From positions 62,001 to 126,000 of the forward strand of contig NZ_BCVH01000001.1 in the NCBI RefSeq assembly GCF_001591645.1: DNA of 64,000 nucleotides, given 5' to 3'. Shown in pieces: positions 53,191 to 62,990 of this stretch. The stretch is from Robertmurraya korlensis NBRC 107688. Lineage in GTDB: Bacteria > Bacillota > Bacilli > Bacillales > Cytobacillaceae. Position numbers and translations under genes: made by a program. Under the pieces are notes generated by a model that was not told the DNA's origin, did no database searches, and saw only the letters and a list, made by a program, of their open reading frames with translations. Within the stretch, counting starts at the first letter, position 1; each line of letters begins with the position of its first letter.

Positions 53191-54744
53191 TTAAAACACT
53201 TTCGTAGTCCAATCCTCACAATTCCAAATATCAGTCGCAATTTCACGATAGAAATCAGGTTCGTGTGATACCATCAAGATACTTCCGCGATATGCCTTTA
53301 AAGCACGCTTCAATTCTTCTTTTGCATCCACATCCAAGTGATTGGTAGGTTCGTCTAGAATTAATAAATTCGTTTCTGTGTTTAGAATTTTACACAATCT
53401 AACTTTGGCTTTTTCGCCACCAGAAAGGACTTCGACTTTACTTTCAATATGTTTCGTCGTTAGTCCACATTTTGCAAGAGCAGCACGGACTTCAGCCTGA
53501 TTCATACTTGGGAACTCGCTCCAAATCTCTTCAATACAAGTGTTGTAGTTGGACTGTTTCACTTCCTGCTCGAAGTACCCGATGTGTTGATATTCCCCAC
53601 GTTCCACTTTACCCGAAATCGGATTAATCAACCCAAGAATACTTTTTAAAAGAGTAGACTTCCCAATACCGTTTGCACCAACGAATGCAATTTTTTGTCC
53701 GCGTTCCATTTTTAGATTCAGAGGGCGAGAAAGTGGTTCGTTGTAACCAATAACAAGATCTTCAGTCTCGAAAATCCAACGACTAGCTGTGCGAGCTTCT
53801 TTGAAATGAAACTCTGGCTTCGGCTTCTCTTTCCCCAATTCAATAACTTCCATTTTGTCGAGCTTCTTTTGACGGGACATCGCCATATTACGAGTCGCAA
53901 CACTTGCCTTGTTACGAGCAACGAAATCTTTCAAATCAGCAATTTCTTGTTGTTGACGCTTGTAAGCAGACTCTAGCTGTTGCTTCTTCATTTCATATAT
54001 TTTTAAGAAGTTATCATAGTCCCCAACATAGCGATTCAACTCTTGGTTTTCCATATGATAGATCAAGTTAACCACATTGTTCAAGAATGGAATATCATGT
54101 GAAATCAAGATAAATGCATTCTCATATTCTTGTAAATAGCGCTTCAGCCATTCGATATGCTGTTCATCCAAATAGTTCGTAGGCTCGTCTAGTAATAGGA
54201 TTTCAGGTTTTTCTAACAAAAGCTTAGCTAGCAAAACTTTCGTACGTTGCCCACCACTAAGATCATTTACATCTCGATCGAGTCCAACATCGTCTAATCC
54301 TAGCCCACGAGCAACTTCCTCAACTTTTGAATTAATTTGATAGAAATCATTACTATCTAACGTTTCTTGTAGCTCACCAACTTCTGCAAGTAATGCATCG
54401 ATATCTGCACCTTCATCACCCATTTTTGCATAAAGTTCATTAATTTCTGCTTCAGCATCAAAAAGATATTGAAAAGCAGTACTCAACGCGTCACGCATCG
54501 TAGTACCTTTTTGAAGTACAGCATGCTGATCTAAATAACCAACACGAACTTTTCGTGACCACTCTACTTTCCCCTCATCGGGTTGCAACTTCCCAGTAAC
54601 AATATTCATAAAAGTAGACTTACCCTCACCATTAGCCCCAACTAGGCCAACATGTTCGCCTTTTAATAGTCGAAAAGACACATCGTTAAAAATTGCACGA
54701 TCACCGAAACCATGACTTAAATTTTGTACGTTTAATACGCTCAT
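53191..54744 (-). CDS. ABC-F family ATPase (YfmM-like)
   Basis: This 517-residue soluble protein has two ABC ATPase domains and no membrane part. The first has GANGEGKSTFMN, LSGGQRTKVLLAKLLL and ILLLDEPTNYLD; the second has GANGIGKSTLLK, LSGGEKAKVRLCKIL and LLILDEPTNHLD. A charged linker lies at about 240-300. ABC-F proteins act on the ribosome E site to rescue stalled translation or resist antibiotics. Length and N-terminus (MSVLNVQNLSHGFGDRAIF) match B. subtilis YfmM as I recall. It is probably chromosomal, marking the island's right side. Confidence 0.9.
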   Translation of the reverse strand: MSVLNVQNLSHGFGDRAIFNDVSFRLLKGEHVGLVGANGEGKSTFMNIVTGKLQPDEGKVEWSRKVRVGYLDQHAVLQKGTTMRDALSTAFQYLFDAEAEINELYAKMGDEGADIDALLAEVGELQETLDSNDFYQINSKVEEVARGLGLDDVGLDRDVNDLSGGQRTKVLLAKLLLEKPEILLLDEPTNYLDEQHIEWLKRYLQEYENAFILISHDIPFLNNVVNLIYHMENQELNRYVGDYDNFLKIYEMKKQQLESAYKRQQQEIADLKDFVARNKASVATRNMAMSRQKKLDKMEVIELGKEKPKPEFHFKEARTASRWIFETEDLVIGYNEPLSRPLNLKMERGQKIAFVGANGIGKSTLLKSILGLINPISGKVERGEYQHIGYFEQEVKQSNYNTCIEEIWSEFPSMNQAEVRAALAKCGLTTKHIESKVEVLSGGEKAKVRLCKILNTETNLLILDEPTNHLDVDAKEELKRALKAYRGSILMVSHEPDFYREIATDIWNCEDWTTKVF

Positions 54745-55161
54745 TTTTTTAACCCCTTATCTAATGCACATGTGGATATCTTACTAGATTTAGACTAGAT
54801 TTTCTATCTTGAGTTTATCTTTTTTGTAAAATGTTTACGAATTTTTGCCTAAATTGAAGTCTGCCCCTTCGTTACTATAAGAGGGTATTGTATTATATTT
54901 ACTTTTGCGTATATACATTGGCTAAGAGACTATTATACTACCGAGCAAGAAAGAAAGATATGAGTATTCCTATGTGGGAATAAATATAGAAAAAAATAGA
55001 AAAAATTGGTTGAATTCTAACTAGAATTTTTTGAAGCAATGTAAACTTATCAACATCCCATCATGTATTCGTTTAACTGACTTTATAAAGGGTATTTTAT
55101 GTTGGATTATTATCATATGAAAAGTAGTTTAGGTTTAATAATATAAAAAGGAAGGGATCTT
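54745..55161. other. Gap between the ABC-F gene and the decayed YxjI-like gene
   Basis: No gene seen. The 417 bases must hold the promoter and leader of the ABC-F gene (minus strand); no clear attenuator hairpin is visible by eye. AAGGAAGGG at 55149-55157 is the old ribosome site of the pseudogene. Confidence 0.5.
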
Positions 55162-55658
55162 ATGAAACAGCTCTATATAAAACAGAAAATATTAGTCTAA
55201 GTGATAAATTTACAGTTAAGGATGAGCAGGAGAAGGATGTTTATTACGTGGAGGGGAGTTTTATGAAAATACCAAAGACTTTCTCCATTATGAATGCAAC
55301 AAGAGATGAAGTAGCGCTCATTACGAAGAAGGTATTTAGCATCTTACCAAAATTTTTTGTTGAGGTGAATGGGCGAGAGGTATTAACGATTAAGAAAGAG
55401 TTTTCATTCTTTAAGGCACGCTAAAGAATTGATGCTGCAGGTATTGAAGTCGATGGTAATTGGTAGGATATGGAATTTCAGGTATCGCAGAATGGTAATG
55501 TCATAGGGAAAGTGAGCAAGGAGTGGTTCACTTGGGGAGATAGCTACAAAGTTCAAATAATCGATGAAAAGATGGAAACCATCATGATTGCTCTTGTTGT
55601 GGCAATTGATTGTGTGAAGGCCGATCAAGCAGCTGCATCCTCCGCAGCAACGACATAA
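55162..55658 (+). pseudogene. Decayed LURP-one-related (YxjI-like) gene
   Basis: Translation gives MKQLYIKQK, a frameshift at about 55190, then a continuous LURP-one/tubby-like sequence (LSDKFTVKDEQ, MKIPKTFSIMNATRDEVALI, GKVSKEWFTWGDSYKVQIID, VVAIDCVKADQAA). Two in-frame stops interrupt it: TAA after FFKAR (about 55422) and TAG in NW-D (about 55465), where an intact gene would have tyrosine and tryptophan codons. One frameshift and two nonsense changes mean the gene is dead. Intact members have about 160 residues; their function is poorly known. Confidence 0.88.
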
Positions 55659-55941
55659 CCTAGAGGTACACAATATATCAGGTGAAGAATTTTAAAATAT
55701 TCTTAGCTTGAATTGGGAAGGAAATCTATTCGTCTCATTTTTGGAAGAGGTTGTTTTATTTATTGGTTGCAGCTAAACTTGCGGCTTTTAGTATTAAGGT
55801 GAATGTACCAGTAAGTGAGGTTTATTAGAAGTTCCCGTATAGCGATTTAATTCAATCTATCAGTAAAAGGCTTGTCATAAATAGTGTAATGTCATTAGAG
55901 TCTTTGGCTTCTGTTGACTTTAAAATCTAATGGAAACAAGT
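55659..55941 (+). other. Region with weak coding remnants
   Basis: No intact gene. One frame (about 55766-55930) reads AAKLAAFSIKVNVPVSEVY, then a stop, then KFPYSDLIQSISKRL, which looks like a decayed gene. I cannot name it. Confidence 0.3.
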
Positions 55942-55968
55942 ATCCCCCTTATATTTTGTAAGGGGGAT
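55942..55968. terminator. Hairpin between the remnants and dbpA
   Basis: ATCCCCCTTA (55942-55951) pairs with TAAGGGGGAT (55959-55968) around TATTTTG. The T-run is better on the plus strand (TTTTA), but it is also placed to end dbpA transcription from the minus strand. Confidence 0.65.
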
Positions 55969-55991
55969 TTTAGGCTTTTCTATGATATTTT

Positions 55992-57437
55992 TTATTTAAT
56001 TGCTTTGCTCACTTTTAACTTCTTACCTTTGATAGTCGCATTCTCCATGGCTTGTAAAACTAGTGAGCCCTTGCCATTCAAAATATCAACATAGGACATT
56101 TGATCATGGATGGTTATAATGCCGATATCCTCTGCTGTGACTCCAGGAATTTTTGCGATCGTTCCAACAAAATCTACAGCACGGATTTTCTTCTTTTTAC
56201 CACCGTTGAAATGGAGTTTTATAATATCATGGTTGATTCGGGCTGTTTTATTATTTCTTACAACCCGCCTGCCGCTAAGTTTTTCTTCGAAAGCAGCTTT
56301 TTCACCAGCCACTTCCAGATGGCTGGGAGCTTCTCTAGTAGGTATCTCAAAGCCGATGTATCTTTCAATGGCTTTAATGAATTTTCCTTCAAAAGGTGTC
56401 GAAAACGTAATGGCCTTTCCTTTGTTTCCAGCGCGGCCTGTTCTTCCGGTTCGGTGTACATAGCTCTCTTTTTCCATAGGAACGTCATAGTTGATGACAA
56501 GTTTCACATTATCTATATCAATACCTCTAGCAGCTACATCGGTGGCCACCAGATAGCGGAAGTTCCCCAATTTGAAACCTTCCATAACAGCAAACCGGTC
56601 TTCTTGTTCTAGTCCCCCATGGAGCCTCTCGCAAGGATATCCGGCTCTATCTAATTCACTATACAAAGTATCAACGTGTTCTTTGGTCCGGCAGAAAATC
56701 AGGCAACTGTCTGGATTTTCTACAACCGTGACATCTTTAAGGAGTGAGATCTTTTCTTCTTCTCTTACTTCAATTAAAGAATGTTCAATGGTATCGGCCG
56801 TTACCCCAGTTGATTCAATTTCAATCTGAATAGGATCTTTCATATATTTATGGCAAAGATTTTCAACATCTTTAGGCAGAGTTGCAGAAAAAACCATTGT
56901 TACTCGGTTTGAAGGCAGCTCTTTGATGATCGCTTCCACTTCATCAATGAATCCTCTATTAAGCATCTCATCAGCTTCATCTATGATAAGATACTTTATT
57001 TGATCCAAATATAGGGTTTCTCGTTCAATGTGGTCCATGACCCGTCCAGGCGTACCAACGACTACATGAGTTTTTTGTTTCAATTCCTCTTTTTGTTTCG
57101 TAAAAGGTTCTTTTCCATAGACGGCCACTGCTTTAATCCGTTTAAACCTTCCAATATTCGTTATATCTTCGCGGACTTGAACCGCAAGCTCCCTAGTTGG
57201 GGTAAGAATTAAGACCTGTGGATTTTTTTCCTCCCATTCAATCATATCGGAAACAGGAATACCAAAGGAGGCAGTCTTCCCACTTCCTGTTTGTGCTTTT
57301 ACGACAAGATCTTGATTTTCCATTGCTAAGGGTATGACTTCTCTTTGTACTTCTGTTGGAGTTTCGTATTTTAACACAGCTAGTGCTCTTTTTATTTCTT
57401 CGCTTACATGATAGTCCGCAAAACTTCTTTTACTCAT
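55992..57437 (-). CDS. dbpA: ATP-dependent RNA helicase DbpA (YxiN)
   Basis: This 481-residue DEAD-box helicase acts in assembly of the 50S ribosomal subunit. Motifs in order: Q motif near [63 protein letters not shown] and [10 protein letters not shown]. The C-terminal 75 residues form the RRM-like domain that binds hairpin 92 of 23S rRNA ([20 protein letters not shown]). Length and C-terminus fit YxiN. It is a single gene on the minus strand. Confidence 0.94.
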   Translation of the reverse strand: MSKRSFADYHVSEEIKRALAVLKYETPTEVQREVIPLAMENQDLVVKAQTGSGKTASFGIPVSDMIEWEEKNPQVLILTPTRELAVQVREDITNIGRFKRIKAVAVYGKEPFTKQKEELKQKTHVVVGTPGRVMDHIERETLYLDQIKYLIIDEADEMLNRGFIDEVEAIIKELPSNRVTMVFSATLPKDVENLCHKYMKDPIQIEIESTGVTADTIEHSLIEVREEEKISLLKDVTVVENPDSCLIFCRTKEHVDTLYSELDRAGYPCERLHGGLEQEDRFAVMEGFKLGNFRYLVATDVAARGIDIDNVKLVINYDVPMEKESYVHRTGRTGRAGNKGKAITFSTPFEGKFIKAIERYIGFEIPTREAPSHLEVAGEKAAFEEKLSGRRVVRNNKTARINHDIIKLHFNGGKKKKIRAVDFVGTIAKIPGVTAEDIGIITIHDQMSYVDILNGKGSLVLQAMENATIKGKKLKVSKAIK

Positions 57438-57709
57438 TTTTAAACCTCGTTTTTTGTTTTTTCGTCATATGTATAGAATTCTCTCCAAGAATTATTATAT
57501 CCATTATCTGAATATAGTTCATTATACTTAAAAGTCTAGGGCAAAACGGCTTTTATTATTATTTTTTAAAAGTAACAGATAAGGATGCGTTATTGATCTT
57601 AGATATCTTGAGTGAAAAAATAGAACAATAACAATTCACTATGCCTGCTTGATGAATTTACTGAAAATTGGGTATTATTAAACTAACACAGGGACGGGAG
57701 GCAGGATTA

Positions 57710-58576
57710 TTGGTACAAAAAGTGAATGTTTCTTTGAGGGAGCAGTCTTTCTACATTAATCGTATGCAAGGGGACCAACCTTCGATGACCAATCATCACA
57801 TCCACCAGGATTATGAAATTTATTACTTACTTGAAGGGGAAAGGATCTATCACATAAATGGAAAAGAATACTACATAAAGAAACACCATTTGGTTTTTAT
57901 TGATAAGAATCTACTCCATAAGACATTGGTTCACCGCAAGGATAACAATGTATACGACCGTATCGTCATTAATTTTAGGGACAGTTTTTTGGAGGCAAGC
58001 GCAGTTCACCTTTTAAAGCAGCTTTTTGAAAATGGCCCTCATATTCTTCACATTCCTCCATGCAAAAGAGAAGGGATCCACAGTAATCTTGCCACTCAAC
58101 TCAAGGAGTATCAGCTAAGCCAAACCGATAAAGATATATATCTGAAGTCCCTCTTAACACAACTTCTGGTTGAAAGCGTCAGACTGCTGGAATCTCCGAA
58201 AACTGACAGAAATTTCAGTAATATCCAAAGTGGGAGTAAAATCGATATAGAAGCCATGATTACGTTTATTAACGGTGAGTATTCAAATGATATGTCCCTT
58301 CGTGTTTTGTCGCAGAAGTTTCATTTAAATGAACAGTATATAAGTAAATTATTTAAAAAGTATACGGGTTGCAGCTTTATCGACTATCTGAATGCGATTC
58401 GAATCAATGAAGCTAAGAGATTATTAAATGAATCCAATCTCAAAGTGAACCTGATTGCGAAGAAGGTTGGGTACTCCAATAACGTTCATTTTTGGCGTGT
58501 TTTTAAAAAGATTACAGGTCTCTCCCCAATTGAATATCGAAGCCACCATCAAGAACAGAAAAACAGCAACAGTTAA
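57710..58576 (+). CDS. AraC-family regulator next to the pectinase gene
   Basis: This 288-residue transcription factor has an N-terminal cupin sensor (HIHQDYEIYYLLEGERIYHINGKEY within residues about 25-60). Its C-terminal double helix-turn-helix is typical of AraC (LRVLSQKFHLNEQYISKLFK, and VGYSNNVHFWRVFKKITGLSP). I use TTG 57710, because GGGAGG at 57696-57701 is 8 bases upstream; the frame is open 14 codons earlier. It stands in the same direction as the pectinase gene, 135 bases upstream of it, and probably activates it in response to pectin breakdown products. Confidence 0.9.
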   Translation: MVQKVNVSLREQSFYINRMQGDQPSMTNHHIHQDYEIYYLLEGERIYHINGKEYYIKKHHLVFIDKNLLHKTLVHRKDNNVYDRIVINFRDSFLEASAVHLLKQLFENGPHILHIPPCKREGIHSNLATQLKEYQLSQTDKDIYLKSLLTQLLVESVRLLESPKTDRNFSNIQSGSKIDIEAMITFINGEYSNDMSLRVLSQKFHLNEQYISKLFKKYTGCSFIDYLNAIRINEAKRLLNESNLKVNLIAKKVGYSNNVHFWRVFKKITGLSPIEYRSHHQEQKNSNS

Positions 58577-58603
58577 CCATTTAACCTAAATGAATGATTA
58601 AAA

Positions 58604-58617
58604 TGTAAACGTTAACA
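58604..58617 (+). promoter_or_regulatory. CcpA (cre) site upstream of the pectinase promoter
   Basis: TGTAAACGTTAACA matches all 14 positions of the cre consensus TGWNANCGNTNWCA. It lies about 36 bases upstream of the -10 element. Confidence 0.75.
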
Positions 58618-58652
58618 TAGTGGGAATACAAAATGTGTAATCAATAGGTTGC

Positions 58653-58658
58653 TATAAT
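58653..58658 (+). promoter_or_regulatory. -10 element of the pectinase promoter
   Basis: A perfect TATAAT with no recognisable -35 at 17 bases upstream (AAAATG), which suggests dependence on an activator such as the neighbouring AraC protein. Confidence 0.5.
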
Positions 58659-58663
58659 TGAAA

Positions 58664-58677
58664 TGTAAAGGTTTTCA
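58664..58677 (+). promoter_or_regulatory. Second cre-like site, downstream of the -10 element
   Basis: TGTAAAGGTTTTCA matches 13 of 14 cre positions (the central C is G). It starts exactly 60 bases after the first site and shares its flanks (AAATGTAAA before, ATAG after). Its location near +1 would suit repression by CcpA. Confidence 0.6.
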
Positions 58678-58710
58678 TAGGGTGATCTTTTAAAATAGGA
58701 GAGTGAAAAC

Positions 58711-61700
58711 GTGAAAAAGAAACCAAAAAAGATACGTTTAACTGCAAGTATGTTCATGGCAGGTTCATTTTTCCTGTCTTCTGCTGTACCCACTGTACAG
58801 GTGCTGGCAGCTGCCGAAAGTGTACCTGATTATGGACAAATCTATGAAGCAGAGCATGCAAGCGGACAAGGTGTGATTAGTGATAATAAGCATGAAGGGT
58901 TTACGGGGAATGGATTTATTGATTACAAACCGAATGAGCCGGGGGGATATATCGAATGGACAGTAAATGTCGAAGATGCTGCTGAATATGTTCTGGCCAT
59001 CCGCTATGCCAATGGAAATTCGGATAATCGCCATGCGAAGCTCACTGTTGATGGAAAAGTAATCGAGGAGCAGCTTGATTTTCATCAATCCGGAGATTTT
59101 GATGACTACATATATGTCACCAGCCAGGCAGAGCTTGCCCCTGGTGAGCATAAAATTAGGCTGACGGCAACGGCACCAAACGGCGGGGCAAACATCGATC
59201 ATTTGTCTGTTTACCGGCTTGTCGATCTTACCGCAGAAGCAGAAGAGGCCGTTAGCGAGGGAATCGTTCTTGATAACAAGCATCATGGTTTTACTGGTTC
59301 TGGTTTTGCAGATTTTAATCCAAACGTCCCTGGAGGATATTTAGAGTGGAAAGTGAATGTTCCGGAGGCTGGCGAATATAATCTAGACTTCCGTTATGCA
59401 CATGGCGGTGGAAGCGAGAGGCCAGGGAAGGTAACCGTTAACGGGAAGGACGTTGAAGAGCTGCGGTTCCCGCCTACAGACTGGACGAAGTGGACTAGCG
59501 AGAGCATGCATGCTGTACTTCAAAAGGGTGAAAATATCATCCGCCTGACAGCAACAGGATCAGAGGGCGGCGGAAATATTGACCATTTGCGAGTTCACAA
59601 TCTGTTAAAAGCAGAAAACAGCCTGGTTCCAGTTGAAACAGAAGAAGTGGAGCTGTCTGAGCTTGTTGATGGATTGACGATGAAAAAGCTAAAACAGCTA
59701 GGTGTAATTGGTGAGGTAGAAGAGTTGCCAAACAAAGAAGTAACGTTTCTTGAGTTCCTTGGCTTGATTAATAACCATTTTGGGTTTGACAATGACGAGG
59801 TATTTAAAAATCTCGAATCGAAACAAGTTTACGGAAAGATCCCGGCTGAATCATGGGGGAACTATATTGCCGAAGTCGCAACAGACCATCACTATGTTCC
59901 CGATTTTCTCTGGGAGGAACTGAAGCCAGACCAGGTTCTTAAAAAAGAGCAAATCGCTTTAATAGTGGGTGACCTGTTGGATATGATTGCCGATGACAAA
60001 GAGGGATCCAACATGCTGGGTACTCTTGCCAGACAAGGAATCATGAACCCGAACAGTGATAAAAACTATGGAATCAAAGACAATATGACCTGGATGGAAG
60101 CCAAGAAACTGGTGGAAAGACTGATAGAGGTTAGCGATAAAGAAGCAGATCAAGTTCATATCGCTCGCGTTGATGCTTTGAGAAGCAATTTGATTGCTGT
60201 GACGTTCAATGGGACATTTGAAGATTTTAATTATAAGGACCTTGCCCTATCGGTTCCGCGGGGAATCTGGAACAGCCTGACACCTCAGTTGGATAGAGAT
60301 TTGCGCATCTCCAAAGCAGCAACAGGTACTGACGCTTTCGGCAATACGGTTGTGCTTTTAGAAAGCATGGACAAACTGAGCGGAGATTCCTTTATTCTCG
60401 AAGAAGAAACTCAGGAATTTAAGGGGAATGTTGAGGAGGCCATCCAGCAGGCAAATCACATGTTGTCATGGCAAATGGATCATGGAGGCTGGTCAAAAGG
60501 GATGGATTACGAGAAAGCCTGGGACGGAAAAGCGCCAAAATCCCCATGGGTGAATAAGGACGGCGTGGAGCTGGGCACGATTGACAACGATGGAACAGTG
60601 AAAGAAATTAGCTACCTGGCAGAAGTCTACTCCGTCACGAAGGATGAACGCTATAAAGAAAGCATTAAAGAGGGTATGGAATTTTTGATGAACCTCCAAT
60701 ATGATACTGGCGGGTTTGCCCAGGTATATCCGAGACGTGGGAATTATTCCGATATGGTGACTTTTAATGATAATGCGATGATTCGTGTTCTGAATATGTT
60801 TGATGACATTCTTAACAAGAAATATCCATTCCATTCAGGTGTCATTGATGAAAGCGAATATGAAATGATTGAAAAGTCGATGGAGAAGGCGATCGACTAT
60901 ATCCTAAAAGCACAAGTAGAAACGGACGGAGTGCTGAAAGCCTGGTGCGCCCAGCATGACCAAAGCTCCTATGAACCTGTTGGGGCCCGTTCCTATGAGC
61001 ATCCTTCCATATCTGGAAGTGAATCAGTTGGGATTGTAAAATTTTTAATGTCGAGGCCTAATCAGACACCTGAAATCAAGAAGGCTGTTCAATCAGCACT
61101 ACAATGGTTTGAGGACAGCAAGTTGGAAGGAATCCGGTATGTTAGCGGAGGAACAGCAGACGGGGAATACTTCGTCCAGGATCCTAATGCAGTCACCTGG
61201 TACAGATTTTATGATCCGGTTACCAATGAACCGATTTTTTCCGGCCGTGATGGGGTAATTAAACGGAATATTAAAGAGATTGAGGCCGAAAGAAGAAATG
61301 GCTATTCGTGGGGCGGTTCCTATGCCAGACAGCTTCTTGATACAGCTAAAACAACCGGTTTCTTTGAAGGAAAGGTCTATGCCCGCGTTCTGGATAATCA
61401 ATCTCGGGATATGCTGGGCAGAACCCTGGTAAAAGGACAGGTGGAGAAGCTGGAGGATTATTCCCAGGAACTGGAGAAGATCCCAAGTGAACTTACCGTG
61501 GCAAAGGACGGAAGCGGTGATTACGGTAACGTACAGGATGCCATTGATGCGATCCCTTCTCATAACAGCCATCCTGTAGAGATCCGCATCAAAAATGGAA
61601 TGTATAAGGAAGTCATCTCTATTCCTGCGGATAAACCATATGTTTCGATTATTGGCGAAAGTGCTGAAGGAACGGTTATCGATTTTAATAACTACGCAGG

Positions 61701-62394
61701 TAAAGACAATGGTCTTGGTGGAACACTTGGCTTTGAAAGTGCCACAGCCATTTTAAAAGCCAGTGATTTTACAGCGGAGAACCTAACCTTTAAAAATTCC
61801 TTTGACGAAGCCTCAGTGGAATCTAATGGTGAGCAGGCTCTTGCCGCATATGTCCGCGGAGAGCGAATGGCTTTCAAAAATGTTCGTTTCCTAGGCAACC
61901 AGGATACCCTGCTGGCCCATTCCGGGAAACAGTACTACTATAATTGCTATATTGAAGGGGATGTTGATTTTATCTACGGCGGAGCACGGGCCGTTTTTGA
62001 AGAAAGCACCATCCATTCCCTGAGCCGCGGTTCCGATACCAACAACGGCTATATTACAGCGGCGAGCACTCCCGTGGATCAGCCGTTCGGGTTCCTGTTC
62101 ATAAACAGCAAATTGACGAGCAATGCACCGGCAGACACCGTCTATCTGGGCCGTCCTTGGAGGGACCACGGCAATGTCGTCTTTAAAAACAGCTACCTTG
62201 GTGAGCATATCAAGACGGTTGGATGGACCGAGATGGGAGGCCGCCAGCCGGAGGATGCCAGATTGTTTGAATATAAAAATGAAGGCCCTGGTGCTGTTAT
62301 TAATGAAGATCGCCGCCAGCTCAGCGATGACGAAGCTGCCAAATACACCGTCGAAAATGTACTAGATGGCTGGGTGCCAAAATTTAAGAAATAA
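58711..62394 (+). CDS. Secreted multidomain pectinase: two CBM-like domains, PL10 pectate lyase, CE8 pectinesterase
   Basis: This 1227-residue exported enzyme starts at GTG (AGGAGAG upstream). Residues 1-34 are a signal peptide (ending LAAAE). Two CBM6/35-like beta-sandwich repeats follow at about 45-155 and 165-295 (NKHEGFTGNGFIDY and NKHHGFTGSGFADF align). A linker region of unknown role runs at 300-570. A family 10 pectate lyase is at about 575-870 (ANHMLSWQMDHGGWSKGM, LGTIDNDGTVKEISYLAEVY). A CE8 pectin methylesterase is at about 925-1225, with GNQDTL (D1065), DVDFIYGGA (D1086) and LGRPW (R1148). The esterase removes methyl groups so that the lyase can cut. Its GC content is higher than the island's. 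Confidence 0.92.
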   Translation: MKKKPKKIRLTASMFMAGSFFLSSAVPTVQVLAAAESVPDYGQIYEAEHASGQGVISDNKHEGFTGNGFIDYKPNEPGGYIEWTVNVEDAAEYVLAIRYANGNSDNRHAKLTVDGKVIEEQLDFHQSGDFDDYIYVTSQAELAPGEHKIRLTATAPNGGANIDHLSVYRLVDLTAEAEEAVSEGIVLDNKHHGFTGSGFADFNPNVPGGYLEWKVNVPEAGEYNLDFRYAHGGGSERPGKVTVNGKDVEELRFPPTDWTKWTSESMHAVLQKGENIIRLTATGSEGGGNIDHLRVHNLLKAENSLVPVETEEVELSELVDGLTMKKLKQLGVIGEVEELPNKEVTFLEFLGLINNHFGFDNDEVFKNLESKQVYGKIPAESWGNYIAEVATDHHYVPDFLWEELKPDQVLKKEQIALIVGDLLDMIADDKEGSNMLGTLARQGIMNPNSDKNYGIKDNMTWMEAKKLVERLIEVSDKEADQVHIARVDALRSNLIAVTFNGTFEDFNYKDLALSVPRGIWNSLTPQLDRDLRISKAATGTDAFGNTVVLLESMDKLSGDSFILEEETQEFKGNVEEAIQQANHMLSWQMDHGGWSKGMDYEKAWDGKAPKSPWVNKDGVELGTIDNDGTVKEISYLAEVYSVTKDERYKESIKEGMEFLMNLQYDTGGFAQVYPRRGNYSDMVTFNDNAMIRVLNMFDDILNKKYPFHSGVIDESEYEMIEKSMEKAIDYILKAQVETDGVLKAWCAQHDQSSYEPVGARSYEHPSISGSESVGIVKFLMSRPNQTPEIKKAVQSALQWFEDSKLEGIRYVSGGTADGEYFVQDPNAVTWYRFYDPVTNEPIFSGRDGVIKRNIKEIEAERRNGYSWGGSYARQLLDTAKTTGFFEGKVYARVLDNQSRDMLGRTLVKGQVEKLEDYSQELEKIPSELTVAKDGSGDYGNVQDAIDAIPSHNSHPVEIRIKNGMYKEVISIPADKPYVSIIGESAEGTVIDFNNYAGKDNGLGGTLGFESATAILKASDFTAENLTFKNSFDEASVESNGEQALAAYVRGERMAFKNVRFLGNQDTLLAHSGKQYYYNCYIEGDVDFIYGGARAVFEESTIHSLSRGSDTNNGYITAASTPVDQPFGFLFINSKLTSNAPADTVYLGRPWRDHGNVVFKNSYLGEHIKTVGWTEMGGRQPEDARLFEYKNEGPGAVINEDRRQLSDDEAAKYTVENVLDGWVPKFKK

Positions 62395-62645
62395 GGAGGT
62401 AAAAGGGAGGGATGAGGTCTTATTGGCTTCATTCTTCTTTTTTTATGGATTCCTGAAACTGATCAAATAGATAATTGCGTAAAGATCGTAAACGAAACGG
62501 CAAAATTCGCACCAGGGTTTTCGCAGGTAGACAGAACTTGGAGTAAAAAGAATAGAGAATTAAAAGAGGTAAAGGAAAATATTCAAGAATTAGAGCGGAA
62601 TATTGCTCATTTAAGAACTCTTCTAAAAAGGCAGCAGAAAAAGTA
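62395..62645 (+). pseudogene. Possible coding remnant after the pectinase
   Basis: One frame without a start reads VNETAKFAPGFSQVDRTWS and continues as a Lys/Glu-rich coiled coil ending KRQQKK and TAA at about 62646. No ribosome site or start is in frame. It looks like the tail of a broken gene. Nothing else is in this gap. Confidence 0.35.
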
Positions 62646-62711
62646 ATGAATCTCTTAGTGTTTCTCTAGTATACTTTTGATAATAAGCATTATTTTAAAT
62701 AACCTGTTTAC

Positions 62712-62908
62712 GCTAAAGGAGAATATGTTCCTGCATCACCGAAAAGAGTGAAATTTTATACAGGTATTCCCGAAAAGGATAATTGGGTGACAGTTCCAGA
62801 GGGGACAGAAGAAATAACAATTAATATCGAAGCTCTGACACAGAAACAGTATTGTTTTGGTTAATCGAAACAGGAACTAAAACGTGGTATGAAAGACAAA
62901 ATATGTAA
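62712..62908 (+). pseudogene. Frameshifted remnant of an unnamed gene
   Basis: The frame from 62712 reads AKGEYVPASPKRVKFYTGIP and on to EITINIEALTQKQ. It meets a stop, but a one-base shift near 62850 continues it as VLFWLIETGTKTWYERQNM before TAA. The joined product looks like the C-terminus of an extracellular beta-sandwich protein. No start is visible. A 12-of-14 cre-like sequence (GTAAAGCGCTTTCA) overlaps its end. Confidence 0.5.
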
Positions 62909-62990
62909 AGCGCTTTCATTGGTATCTATCAAATTTCACATTTAAGGAATATAATATTCTGTATAAAAATAATTGTGGAGAGGGGAGCAA

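Noticed and set aside
57590-57631. Short frame reading DKDALLILDILSEKIEQ before a stop
   Set aside because: No start, no ribosome site and too short to tell from chance.
62895-62918. GTAAAGCGCTTTCA as a cre site
   Set aside because: 12 of 14 matches; it overlaps a pseudogene end and is far from a clear promoter. Mentioned only in the remnant entry.
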